DNA of 5,197 bases from Alphaproteobacteria bacterium (GTDB lineage Bacteria; Pseudomonadota; Alphaproteobacteria; Micavibrionales; Micavibrionaceae), in NCBI GenBank assembly GCA_016763095.1, contig JAESUK010000015.1:1-5197 (forward strand). Reading direction: 5' to 3'. The notes below the pieces were generated by a model. The model saw only the letters and a program-made list of their open reading frames with translations, was not told the DNA's origin and did not search any database. Positions 1 to 5,197 of the stretch are shown here, piece by piece. Every line of letters starts with the position of its first letter. The stretch's first letter is position 1. The position numbers and the translations under genes are program-made.

Positions 1-357
1 GCGATACTGCGCCCTAATTTGGATGTTCATCTTATAGAGTCAGACCTTAGGAAGTGTTCCTTTTTGAAGGCTGTTTCACGTGAAACAGGAGCGTCTGTGA
101 CTGTGCATAATTCACGGATTGAGGCGGTTAACCTCCCTTCCCCAGACGTTGTTACAGCGCGCGCATTGGCGAGTTTGGGTAAACTTATAGGGTTCTGTAA
201 GCCTTGGGAGCGTAAGGGTTTACAGGGATTATTCCTTAAGGGAGAGACATATCAATCAGAGATTGATGAGGTTAATAAAAGCCATGATGTCGCGTGTGGC
301 GCGCTTCCTAGTAAAACGTCTTTTTCCTCTGCAATTGTACAGGTTAAGTGGCACTAA
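1..357 (+). CDS. rsmG: 16S rRNA (guanine-N7) methyltransferase RsmG, C-terminal part (5' end outside window)
   Basis: Methylates N7 of a guanine in the 530 loop of 16S rRNA (G527 in E. coli) using S-adenosylmethionine; cytoplasmic, acts on the small ribosomal subunit. The frame is open from base 1, giving 118 codons before TAA; the family is usually about 205-215 residues, so roughly the first 90, including the glycine-rich SAM-binding loop, lie outside the window. Visible family features are the strand and acidic residue that bind SAM (VHLIESDLRKCSFLKAV), the VSRETG segment, the TARALASL segment (SRAFASL in E. coli) and the FLKGE segment near the C-terminus. A TTG at position 19 is an internal leucine, not a start. 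It lies directly upstream of parAB, as in the usual mnmG-rsmG-parA-parB order. The codons for VSRET form a perfect parS site. Identification is confident from the combination of motifs and context. Confidence 0.93.
   Translation, partial: AILRPNLDVHLIESDLRKCSFLKAVSRETGASVTVHNSRIEAVNLPSPDVVTARALASLGKLIGFCKPWERKGLQGLFLKGETYQSEIDEVNKSHDVACGALPSKTSFSSAIVQVKWH
72..87. promoter_or_regulatory. parS: parS centromere site, perfect 16-bp palindrome inside rsmG
   Basis: The sequence TGTTTCACGTGAAACA is a perfect inverted repeat identical to the well-established chromosomal parS consensus bound by ParB/Spo0J proteins. ParB is known to load here as a CTP-dependent sliding clamp and spread over neighbouring DNA, forming the nucleoprotein complex that ParA moves during chromosome segregation. 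The site lies within rsmG, with its codons giving Val-Ser-Arg-Glu-Thr, 370 bp upstream of the parA start. It is the only full-length match I see in the window. The cognate parA and parB genes immediately downstream strongly support function. Confidence 0.95.
102..110 (-). promoter_or_regulatory. DnaA-box-like nonamer (TTATGCACA on minus strand)
   Basis: The plus strand reads TGTGCATAA, whose complement TTATGCACA fits the relaxed DnaA box TTATNCACA and differs from the strict TTATCCACA at one base. It lies inside rsmG, 15 bp after parS. A second identical nonamer occurs at 360-368. This could be chance; no AT-rich unwinding element or dense cluster is present. Confidence 0.25.
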
Positions 358-359
358 TT

Positions 360-368
360 TGTGCATAA
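360..368 (-). promoter_or_regulatory. DnaA-box-like nonamer, second copy
   Basis: This is identical to the nonamer at 102-110 (TGTGCATAA on plus, TTATGCACA on minus) and begins 2 bp after the rsmG stop codon, in the gap before parA. The gidB-parAB neighbourhood is often near oriC and DnaA-regulated genes, which makes a DnaA site conceivable, but two nonamers alone do not show an origin. Confidence 0.25.
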
Positions 369-403
369 CCTGCTTAGTGGCGCATGGTTTCATTGTTTTT
401 TTT
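367..403 (+). terminator. possible intrinsic terminator after rsmG
   Basis: AACCTGC (367-373) can pair with GCA (382-384) and GGTT (386-389), with a single bulged T at 385 and an 8-nt loop. A T-rich tract follows, with eight consecutive T residues at 396-403. The stem is short and bulged, and the T-run starts several bases after the stem, so this may be a weak or partial terminator. If real, parAB would need its own promoter in the remaining roughly 55 bp before parA. Confidence 0.35.
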
Positions 404-457
404 GCGGTTACAGGGTAATTTATCTTTATTCATATAGATACTTACAGGGGAGAAGTC

Positions 458-1300
458 ATGCAAAAACCAAGCCTCAAGTTGCCACGTTTTTTAGCCATCG
501 CCAATCAAAAGGGCGGAGTTGGTAAGACAACAACAGCCGTTAATCTAGCAACTGCGTTATGTGCGGTTGGTAAAAAGGTTCTTCTTATTGATCTTGATCC
601 ACAAGGGAATGCTTCAACGGGACTTGGCGTTCGTCGCTCAGCAATTCGCGGTAGTGCTTATGACCTTCTCTTTGACGATCCTGATGTTGTGTCATTGTCT
701 GTTGCGACTAAGGTTCCTAATCTTCGTGTTATCCCTTCTTCTATCCATTTATCTGGGGCAGAAGTTGAATTGGTTACTGCGCCACGTCGTGAATATCGTT
801 TACGCGAAGCATTGCGTCACCCATTACCGTTTGATTATGTAATCTTTGATTGTCCACCATCTTTGAGCCTTTTGACGTTGAATGCGTTGGTGGCTGTGGA
901 TTCTGTGCTTGTTCCGATGCAGTGCGAGTTTTATGCGCTTGAGGGATTTAGCCACCTTGTGAAGACGATTGATCGTGTCCGTAAGAACTATAACCAAAAA
1001 CTGAACATCCAAGGCGTTGTCTTGACGATGTACGATAAACGTAATAATTTATCGGCAATGGTTGAGGAAGATGTCCGCGCCCATTTTGGAGATAAGGTTT
1101 ATCAAACTGTGATCCCGAGAAATGTGCGTTTGTCTGAAGCTCCTTCTTTTGGGTTGCCCGCCATTGTTTATGATATGAAGTGCTCTGGAGCACAGGCATA
1201 TATACAACTTGCCAAAGAAGTTCTGCGTCGTGAAAAAGGAATTGCTCTTAATGCTAAAAAGGCTGGAGTTCCACAGATATCTAAGAATAAGGTTGCTTAA
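458..1300 (+). CDS. parA: Chromosome partitioning ATPase ParA (Soj family)
   Basis: A 280-residue deviant Walker-type ATPase. Family members dimerise on ATP, bind the nucleoid non-specifically, and release it when ParB stimulates hydrolysis, so moving ParB-parS complexes apart. Visible motifs are the deviant Walker A KGGVGKTT at residues 18-25 (signature Lys18, catalytic Lys23), Walker A' LLIDLDPQGN at 42-51 (Asp45, Asp47), Walker B YVIFDCPPS at 127-135 (Asp131), and family blocks PMQCEFYALEG (153-163), TMYD (190-193) and IPRNVRLSEAPSFG (219-232). There is no long N-terminal DNA-binding domain, which fits the chromosomal/Soj type rather than P1-type ParA. The start is set by the strong AGGGGAG ribosome binding site at 446-452, 5 nt from ATG. 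The C-terminal tail is basic. The gene is almost certainly cotranscribed with parB. No promoter with good -35 and -10 elements is obvious; TATAGA at 433-438 is a possible -10 lacking a clear -35. Confidence 0.97.
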   Translation: MQKPSLKLPRFLAIANQKGGVGKTTTAVNLATALCAVGKKVLLIDLDPQGNASTGLGVRRSAIRGSAYDLLFDDPDVVSLSVATKVPNLRVIPSSIHLSGAEVELVTAPRREYRLREALRHPLPFDYVIFDCPPSLSLLTLNALVAVDSVLVPMQCEFYALEGFSHLVKTIDRVRKNYNQKLNIQGVVLTMYDKRNNLSAMVEEDVRAHFGDKVYQTVIPRNVRLSEAPSFGLPAIVYDMKCSGAQAYIQLAKEVLRREKGIALNAKKAGVPQISKNKVA

Positions 1301-1302
1301 TC

Positions 1303-2298
1303 ATGACTAAAAAAACACCTAAAAAGCCTACTAAAGACAAAGATGCAGATGTTTATGAAAATCTTGAAAAAAAGTTTAAAAAGAGAGGCTTAGGTCGTGG
1401 TTTAGACGCTCTTTTTCAGGATGAAGAAGGCGAATATCCTCAACTTGATGAGGATGGAAAAGTTTTTGAGAAGCCTGAGTCTAACTTAGATGTTTCACCT
1501 GAGGTAGCAGCCCGTCAACGCCGCCTTATTGGTACGGCGCAAATTCATCCAGGTGTGTATCAGCCAAGAAAGAAATTTATAGATTCTTCGCTTGAAGAGC
1601 TTGCGGAATCTATTAAACAGCATGGGGTTATTCAGCCCCTTCTCGTTCGTCCGCACCCGCATAGTTCTGATAAATTTGAAATTGTTGCTGGTGAGCGTCG
1701 TTGGCGTGCGGCGCAAATTGCAGGAATTCATGAAGTTCCTGTTATTATAAAAGATTTATCTGATAAGTTGACGTTGGAAATCGGTTTGATTGAAAATCTT
1801 CAACGTGAAGATTTAAACCCGATTGATGAGGCCTCTGCCCTCGCCCAGTTAATAGAGGAATTTGAGTATACTCAAGAAGCTGCGGCGAAGTCCGTTGGTA
1901 AATCACGTTCATATGTTGCAAACATGACGCGTTTGATGAAATTGCCTGCAAAAATTCAAAGTTATCTTCGCGATGGTGAATTATCCGCGGGACATGCGCG
2001 CGCATTAATTACATCTGATGACCCAGAAATGTTAGCGGAAGAGATCATTAAGGGTGGATTGAATGTACGTGAAGTCGAAGGTTTAATGAGTAAGAAAAAG
2101 GGTAAAAAGCCTTCTTCTAAAAAGGAAAAACCTGTAAAAGACATCAATACACTTGCACTTGAGAATGAGATTTCTGATCAATTAGGACTTCGTGTATCCA
2201 TTGATATGAAAAACAAGGCCGCAGGTAAGGTTTCAATAGAGTTTAAGTCATTGGATCAACTAGATGAAATTATTCATCGCCTTTCAAAAGTATCTTAA
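1303..2298 (+). CDS. parB: Chromosome partitioning protein ParB (Spo0J family CTPase)
   Basis: A 331-residue ParB that binds parS and, in this family, uses CTP to close into a sliding clamp and to stimulate ParA. Domain order: a lysine-rich N-terminal tail; the LGRGLDALF motif (30-38), typical of the ParA-contacting N-terminus; the CTP-binding/ParB N domain with box I GVIQPLLVRP (108-117), GERRWR (130-135) and ENLQRED (164-170); the helix-turn-helix that reads parS (about 190-214, TQEAAAKSVGKSRSYVANMT) followed by GELSAGHARAL (225-235); a lysine/serine-rich linker (264-277); and a C-terminal dimerisation domain (about 281-331). All catalytic arginines expected of the GERRxR motif are present. 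The N-terminal tail is somewhat longer than in B. subtilis Spo0J. It starts 2 bp after the parA stop; AAGG at 1289-1292, inside the parA end, is a weak ribosome binding site, suggesting translational coupling. Its likely target is the parS at 72-87. Confidence 0.97.
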   Translation: MTKKTPKKPTKDKDADVYENLEKKFKKRGLGRGLDALFQDEEGEYPQLDEDGKVFEKPESNLDVSPEVAARQRRLIGTAQIHPGVYQPRKKFIDSSLEELAESIKQHGVIQPLLVRPHPHSSDKFEIVAGERRWRAAQIAGIHEVPVIIKDLSDKLTLEIGLIENLQREDLNPIDEASALAQLIEEFEYTQEAAAKSVGKSRSYVANMTRLMKLPAKIQSYLRDGELSAGHARALITSDDPEMLAEEIIKGGLNVREVEGLMSKKKGKKPSSKKEKPVKDINTLALENEISDQLGLRVSIDMKNKAAGKVSIEFKSLDQLDEIIHRLSKVS

Positions 2299-2401
2299 CG
2301 CGACAATATCGTGACTTTGGTTTAGAAAAGTAACTTAGTGCCATATTTTCCTGTTTGTTCACTATCTGTATACTTATATTCTTTATTTGTTCTTGACTCT
2401 T

Positions 2402-2423
2402 TGGTGATCTCTTGGCATCACTA
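2402..2423 (+). other. Inverted repeat immediately upstream of the polymerase start
   Basis: TGGTGAT (2402-2408) can pair with ATCACTA (2417-2423) around an 8-nt loop, with one G-T wobble. The stem ends 4 bases before the ATG at 2428 and would hold GGTGATC, a match to the extended anti-Shine-Dalgarno complement, inside the 5' arm. It has no T-tract and so is not a terminator. It might affect translation initiation, or be chance; the stem is only 7 bp. Confidence 0.3.
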
Positions 2424-2427
2424 AAGG

Positions 2428-3717
2428 ATGGTTGTTGCACATGACATAGTAAATTTCTCTCCACAAAAGGATTTAAACTGGCTTTTCTTTGATTTGAATA
2501 GTTACTTTGCCAGTGTTGAGCAACAGGACAGACCCGAGCTTAGGCATAAGCCCATTGTGGTTGTGCCAAGTGACACAGATTCAACATGCGCGATTGCCGC
2601 GAGTTATGAGGCAAAGGCGTACGGAATTAAAACAGGTACGAAGATCTATGAGGCGAAGAAGATGTGCCCAGACTTAATATGCGTCCTAGCGCGCCATGAT
2701 ATTTATGTTGATTACCACCACCGTATTTTTGATGAGGTTGCACGACATATCCCGATTACGAAAGTGTGTTCGATTGATGAGGCGGCATGTCGTCTTATGG
2801 ACAATGAACGTGATTTGGAACGGGCAGTAGAAATTGCAAAGCAGATTAAGCAGGGGCTTAAGGAGAATATAGGTGCGTACATTAAGTGTTCTATTGGGCT
2901 TGCGCCGAATGCCTTTCTTGCCAAGGTGGCGACAGATATGCAAAAGCCAGATGGCTTGGTTATTCTAAAGGCAGATGTGTACCATCATAAACTTTTTACC
3001 CTTAAGCTTAGGGATTTATGCGGGATTGGGAGCAATATTGAGCGTCGCCTTAACGGGGCAGGGATTACAACGATTGAACAATTTTGGAACACGCCGTCCA
3101 AGCATATTCGTAAAATTTGGGGTGGTGTCGGGGGTGAAACGTTTTGGTATAAGCTCCATGGATATGAAATCCCTGATAAAGCCACGCAGAAAAGTGTAGT
3201 GGGGCACAGTCGTGTTTTAGATCCTGTATTTCGAGATAGTGATAAGGCGCTTCCCATGGCGTTACAGCTTACAACAAAGGCGTGTACGCGGTTGCGACGT
3301 AGTGCGCTGTATGCAGGGAAATTCTCACTAAGCGTTCGTACAACAAGCGGCGGCGCATGGGCGTGTGATACATCGTTTCCCGCTACACAGGATAATTTTA
3401 TAGTGACCAAGGCGCTTCATGATATGTGGGCACAAATGCAGGTTGAAACGCGTAAACATCCTTTAAAGAAGATATCGGTGAGCTTGTATGACTTTTATAA
3501 GCCAGAGGAAATGACGCTTGATCTGTTTGATGTCGTGGACAGAGACCTAAAGGTGAGTAAACAGACTTCCCAGCTGTCGGAGGCAATGGATGTGCTTAAT
3601 AAAAAGTTTGGTGGGAATACGGTTAATCTTGGGATGTGCCCAAAAACAAGCTCAGGCTATGTTGGGACAAAAATTGCCTTTACCCGTGTTCCGAAGAAAG
3701 AAGAGTTTATGGAGTGA
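2428..3717 (+). CDS. Y-family translesion DNA polymerase (DinB/UmuC type)
   Basis: A 429-residue Y-family polymerase, expected to insert nucleotides opposite damaged bases using two metal ions. Visible features: palm/fingers motif FFDLNSYFASVEQ at 20-32, with catalytic Asp22 and steric-gate Phe27; CSIDEA at 114-119, with catalytic Asp117 and Glu118; the SIGLAPNAFLAKVA block with KPDG at 155-176; a thumb helix-hairpin-helix, LCGIGSNIERRL with AGITT (197-215); and a little-finger domain from about 255 (SVVGHSRVL) to about 360. TLDLF at 363-367 resembles the beta-clamp-binding pentapeptide QLxLF, with Thr in place of Gln, at the position where UmuC carries its clamp motif. Length and the D-x-N spacing are closer to UmuC than to E. 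coli DinB, but no UmuD-like partner is visible nearby, so I give no symbol. ATG 2428 is the only standard start between the in-frame stop at 2422 and the catalytic motif; the purine tract AAAGG abuts it with no spacing. No clear LexA box was seen. Confidence 0.9.
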   Translation: MVVAHDIVNFSPQKDLNWLFFDLNSYFASVEQQDRPELRHKPIVVVPSDTDSTCAIAASYEAKAYGIKTGTKIYEAKKMCPDLICVLARHDIYVDYHHRIFDEVARHIPITKVCSIDEAACRLMDNERDLERAVEIAKQIKQGLKENIGAYIKCSIGLAPNAFLAKVATDMQKPDGLVILKADVYHHKLFTLKLRDLCGIGSNIERRLNGAGITTIEQFWNTPSKHIRKIWGGVGGETFWYKLHGYEIPDKATQKSVVGHSRVLDPVFRDSDKALPMALQLTTKACTRLRRSALYAGKFSLSVRTTSGGAWACDTSFPATQDNFIVTKALHDMWAQMQVETRKHPLKKISVSLYDFYKPEEMTLDLFDVVDRDLKVSKQTSQLSEAMDVLNKKFGGNTVNLGMCPKTSSGYVGTKIAFTRVPKKEEFME

Positions 3718-3734
3718 AGGGAGTGTATTGTTGG

Positions 3735-3770
3735 GAAATATGAGATAGAAATCTATTTGATATTTCTTTT
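3735..3770 (+). terminator. Likely intrinsic terminator of the polymerase gene
   Basis: GAAATAT (3735-3741) is perfectly complementary to ATATTTC (3760-3766). Inside it, after a G-G mismatch (3742/3759), AGATAG (3743-3748) pairs with CTATTT (3753-3758) with one wobble, closing on an AAAT loop. TTTT follows at 3767-3770. The 13-bp interrupted stem plus U-tract begins 17 bp after the polymerase stop codon, as expected for a terminator, although the stem is AT-rich. It would separate the polymerase from the sigma factor gene. Confidence 0.5.
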
Positions 3771-3782
3771 CCATAAAAATAC

Positions 3783-3815
3783 TTGATATTATTACGTAAA
3801 TATATTATTCATAAT
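3783..3815 (+). promoter_or_regulatory. Candidate promoter region of the sigma factor gene
   Basis: This very AT-rich stretch begins with TTGATA (3783-3788, four of six matches to the -35 consensus). TATTCA at 3806-3811 would sit at 17-bp spacing as a poor -10; CATAAT at 3810-3815 is a better hexamer but at 21-bp spacing. With so much AT, matches arise by chance, so only the presence of a promoter somewhere between the terminator and the gene is reasonably expected. Confidence 0.25.
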
Positions 3816-3832
3816 AAATTTTAATAATAAGA

Positions 3833-4753
3833 ATGCGGTGTATTATGGTGGGTTATTCAAACGGTTTCAGAGATTCTACGGGTACAGAGATGCCAAATTT
3901 GTCGAGTCTCAAGGGGACATTAACCCCAGATGAAGAGGTGGGGTATTTTAAGCGGTGGCAAGCTAACCCGTATGATAAGGAGGCCCTTGATAAGCTTCAG
4001 AGTGTGTGTGTTATATACATTGATTTTGAGGCTAAAAAACGTCGTGGTTATGGCGTTCCTGTCTTTGATTTAGCTCAAGAAGGGGCTGTTGGATTTATGA
4101 AAGCCCTGAAAAAATATAACCCTGATCATGAGTCTAAGGCACGATTAGCTTCTTTTGCAGTTTTTCACATCAAAGCAGAAATGGATCAATACGTCCTAAG
4201 AAACTCTAAGATAATGAGGGTTGCGACAACTAGAGATCAAGTAAAGCTATTCTTTAAATTTAGAAGTGCCACTTCATGTATGAATGTAGATAATGAAAGC
4301 CTTACGGGAGAGCAAATTGAATGTATTGCTGAACAGCTTGATGTCTCTGTGAGGTCTGTGAAAACTATGGAGTCACGGTTTAATCCTAGGAACTATGTCT
4401 CTATGACGGGTTTGCAGGACCTTGGTAAATCCGAGCATGATTTTGATAAAATCTCAGAAGAAAATGATCAAAGCGTAAGGCAAAAATTGTTTCTTAGGGG
4501 CTTGGAAATACTTGATGACCGACAGCGAGATATTTTATTGAAGCGATATCCAGCTAATGAGCAACCGAAAGTTAGCCTTAAAGAATTAGCCCAACATTAT
4601 GATGTCTCTATAGAGCGCATACGACAGATTGAAACTCAAGCGATTGCAAAAGTTAAGGTAACTGTTGAACAATCAGATTATAAGAGCATTGCTTCACCAT
4701 CCCATGAAACAGAATTCCTTGTTGTTCATGCACAGGAACTGAATGCTGTATAG
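3833..4753 (+). CDS. RpoH-like (sigma-32 family) alternative sigma factor, divergent
   Basis: A group 3 sigma factor that should direct RNA polymerase to heat-shock-type promoters. Evidence: region 2.2 FDLAQEGAVGFMKALKKY (78-95); region 2.3/2.4 SFAVFHIKAEMDQYVLRNS (107-125) with VATT at 130-133; the RpoH box QVKLFFKFR at 136-144, diagnostic of sigma-32; MESRF at 179-183, as in RpoH region 3; and region 4 with LDDRQRDILLKRY (227-239) and the helix-turn-helix SLKELAQHYDVSIERIRQIE (248-267). Oddities: tryptophans usual in region 2.4 are absent (Phe111-His112, Ser125), two residues seem inserted before 2.3 (NPDHESKARLAS), and region 2.1 is poorly conserved (no HLRFV-type block). It may be a paralogue rather than the main RpoH, so I give no symbol. 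Length is 306 from the first ATG, against about 284-300 for the family. ATGs at 3845 and 3890 are alternatives; none has a good Shine-Dalgarno, and 3890 (287 residues, GGG 7 nt upstream) fits family length best. About 25 extra C-terminal residues follow region 4. Confidence 0.85.
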   Translation: MRCIMVGYSNGFRDSTGTEMPNLSSLKGTLTPDEEVGYFKRWQANPYDKEALDKLQSVCVIYIDFEAKKRRGYGVPVFDLAQEGAVGFMKALKKYNPDHESKARLASFAVFHIKAEMDQYVLRNSKIMRVATTRDQVKLFFKFRSATSCMNVDNESLTGEQIECIAEQLDVSVRSVKTMESRFNPRNYVSMTGLQDLGKSEHDFDKISEENDQSVRQKLFLRGLEILDDRQRDILLKRYPANEQPKVSLKELAQHYDVSIERIRQIETQAIAKVKVTVEQSDYKSIASPSHETEFLVVHAQELNAV

Positions 4754-4788
4754 ATTAGTGGCTTTGACCAATTCTCTATAACGTATGT

Positions 4789-5106
4789 CTATGTAGGCAT
4801 CTTTACGAGTTCGGAGACTTCGAGGGTTCCGCCTATGTCGAGGAAGGGGCAGGTTTTTGCGTGTTTAAGGGCTTCCTCAATGGATGTAGCTTCTATAATG
4901 CTGAAGCCTGACATGGATGTTGTGCTCTCGGCTATGGCTGTTCCATCAGGGCGTACTGTATGTGTGTCTCTGAACGGGTTGGCAGGGCTTACGACAGCAT
5001 CACCCAAAGAGGAGAGCCATTTTTGATATTCACTGAAGTGTTTCATGCCTTCTTTAGGTGTGGATGGTGGGTTTCCACCGAGGTACATCATTATATATTG
5101 AGCCAT
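4789..5106 (-). CDS. YCII/DGPF-domain family small protein
   Basis: A 105-residue soluble protein of the YciI-like dimeric alpha-beta barrel fold. The variant matches the group often annotated as YCII-related or DGPF-domain protein, whose biochemical role is mostly unknown. Visible features: YIMMYLGG at 4-11 (first strand), a helical segment with YQKWLSSLGDAVVSP (27-41), GFSIIEATSIEEALKHAK (67-84) and CPFLDIGGTLEVSEL (86-100), the characteristic C-terminal half. There is no signal peptide or membrane segment. The start is supported by AAGGA (5118-5114 on minus), 7 nt from ATG. It follows another minus-strand gene after 25 bp, so the two are probably one operon. It ends 35 bp from the convergent sigma factor gene, with no obvious terminator between them. 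In some genomes members lie beside ECF sigma factor genes; I cannot tell whether that applies to the truncated neighbour here. Confidence 0.85.
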   Translation of the reverse strand: MAQYIMMYLGGNPPSTPKEGMKHFSEYQKWLSSLGDAVVSPANPFRDTHTVRPDGTAIAESTTSMSGFSIIEATSIEEALKHAKTCPFLDIGGTLEVSELVKMPT

Positions 5107-5131
5107 CTTGAGTTCCTTTTTATATGAGTGT

Positions 5132-5197
5132 TTATGCGCTTTGTTTCATTTGAAGTTGAGCAATGAATTGTCCCACCAATGTGTCGGGGTTATAACC
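5132..5197 (-). CDS. C-terminal end of an unidentified minus-strand gene (5' part outside window)
   Basis: Reading the minus strand inward from the window edge, one frame is open for 21 codons (GYNPDTLVGQFIAQLQMKQS, then Ala) before TAA at 5134-5132. The stop lies 25 bp upstream of the YCII-domain gene, in the same direction, and the space between carries only that gene's ribosome binding site, as in an operon. The peptide is soluble-looking and helical. It is too short to name, and an open frame of this length can arise by chance; the evidence is mostly its position. Confidence 0.5.
   Translation of the reverse strand, partial: GYNPDTLVGQFIAQLQMKQSA

Noticed and set aside
1491..1506. parS-like sequence TGTTTCACCTGAGGTA inside parB
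   Set aside because: Only 12 of 16 positions match, and the right half and central CACGTG are broken; ParB sites normally tolerate few changes, so this is probably a chance half-site.
2299..2313. Hairpin CGCGA/TCGTG just after the parB stop as terminator
   Set aside because: The stem is only 5 bp with a wobble, and no T-tract follows, so I do not call termination between parB and the polymerase gene.
2357..2371. Possible alphaproteobacterial LexA box (GTTC-N7-GTTC type) upstream of the polymerase
   Set aside because: The first half GTTC is present but the second half reads GTAT, so two of four bases fail. No E. coli-type CTGT-N8-ACAG site was found either.
2985..3410. 141-codon minus-strand open frame
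   Set aside because: It lies wholly inside the well-supported polymerase gene, has no recognisable domain, and is explained as a shadow frame.
4754..4788. Terminator between the convergent sigma factor and YCII genes
   Set aside because: The 35-bp gap shows only a 3-bp stem (TGG/CCA) and no T-tract; I see no supportable terminator.
5147..5162. Another parS-like half-site near the right edge
   Set aside because: About 11 of 16 matches with the centre lost; not a credible site.
1..5197. CRISPR arrays, transposons, tRNAs or riboswitches
   Set aside because: No spaced direct repeats, terminal inverted repeats, transposase motifs, tRNA cloverleaf or known riboswitch cores were seen on reading both strands.

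Overview
The window reads as a piece of bacterial chromosome, most likely from an alphaproteobacterium or a close relative, with a base composition leaning to AT. The main clue is the conserved order rsmG-parA-parB, the 3' part of the chromosomal mnmE-mnmG-rsmG-parAB neighbourhood often found near replication origins. A small YCII/DGPF-type protein common in alphaproteobacteria also fits. I cannot name the genus.

Layout. Positions 1-357 hold the C-terminal part of rsmG (16S rRNA m7G methyltransferase), cut by the window edge. A perfect 16-bp parS palindrome lies inside this coding sequence at 72-87. A 100-bp gap follows, with a possible terminator hairpin, and then parA (458-1300) and parB (1303-2298), separated by only 2 bp. 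After 129 bp comes a Y-family translesion DNA polymerase (2428-3717), whose translation start is awkward. An AT-rich 115-bp gap holds a good hairpin/U-tract terminator candidate and the upstream region of an RpoH-like sigma factor gene (3833-4753). This sigma factor carries the RpoH box but is altered in regions 2.1 and 2.3/2.4. Convergent to it, on the minus strand, are a YCII-domain protein (4789-5106) and, upstream of that, the last 21 codons of another gene (5132-5197) that runs off the window.

How the parts work together. ParA (ATPase), ParB (CTP-dependent clamp that loads on parS) and the parS site in rsmG form a complete chromosome segregation system within about 2.3 kb. The polymerase (lesion bypass) and the sigma factor (probably heat or envelope/protein-folding stress) are stress-related but look like separate transcription units; nothing in the sequence links them functionally to parABS.

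I found no RNA genes, mobile elements, CRISPR arrays or integrase/attachment structures. No gene-free stretch exceeds 300 bp. The observations most worth a second look are the parS embedded in rsmG, the divergent RpoH-like sigma factor, and the unusual start region of the polymerase.
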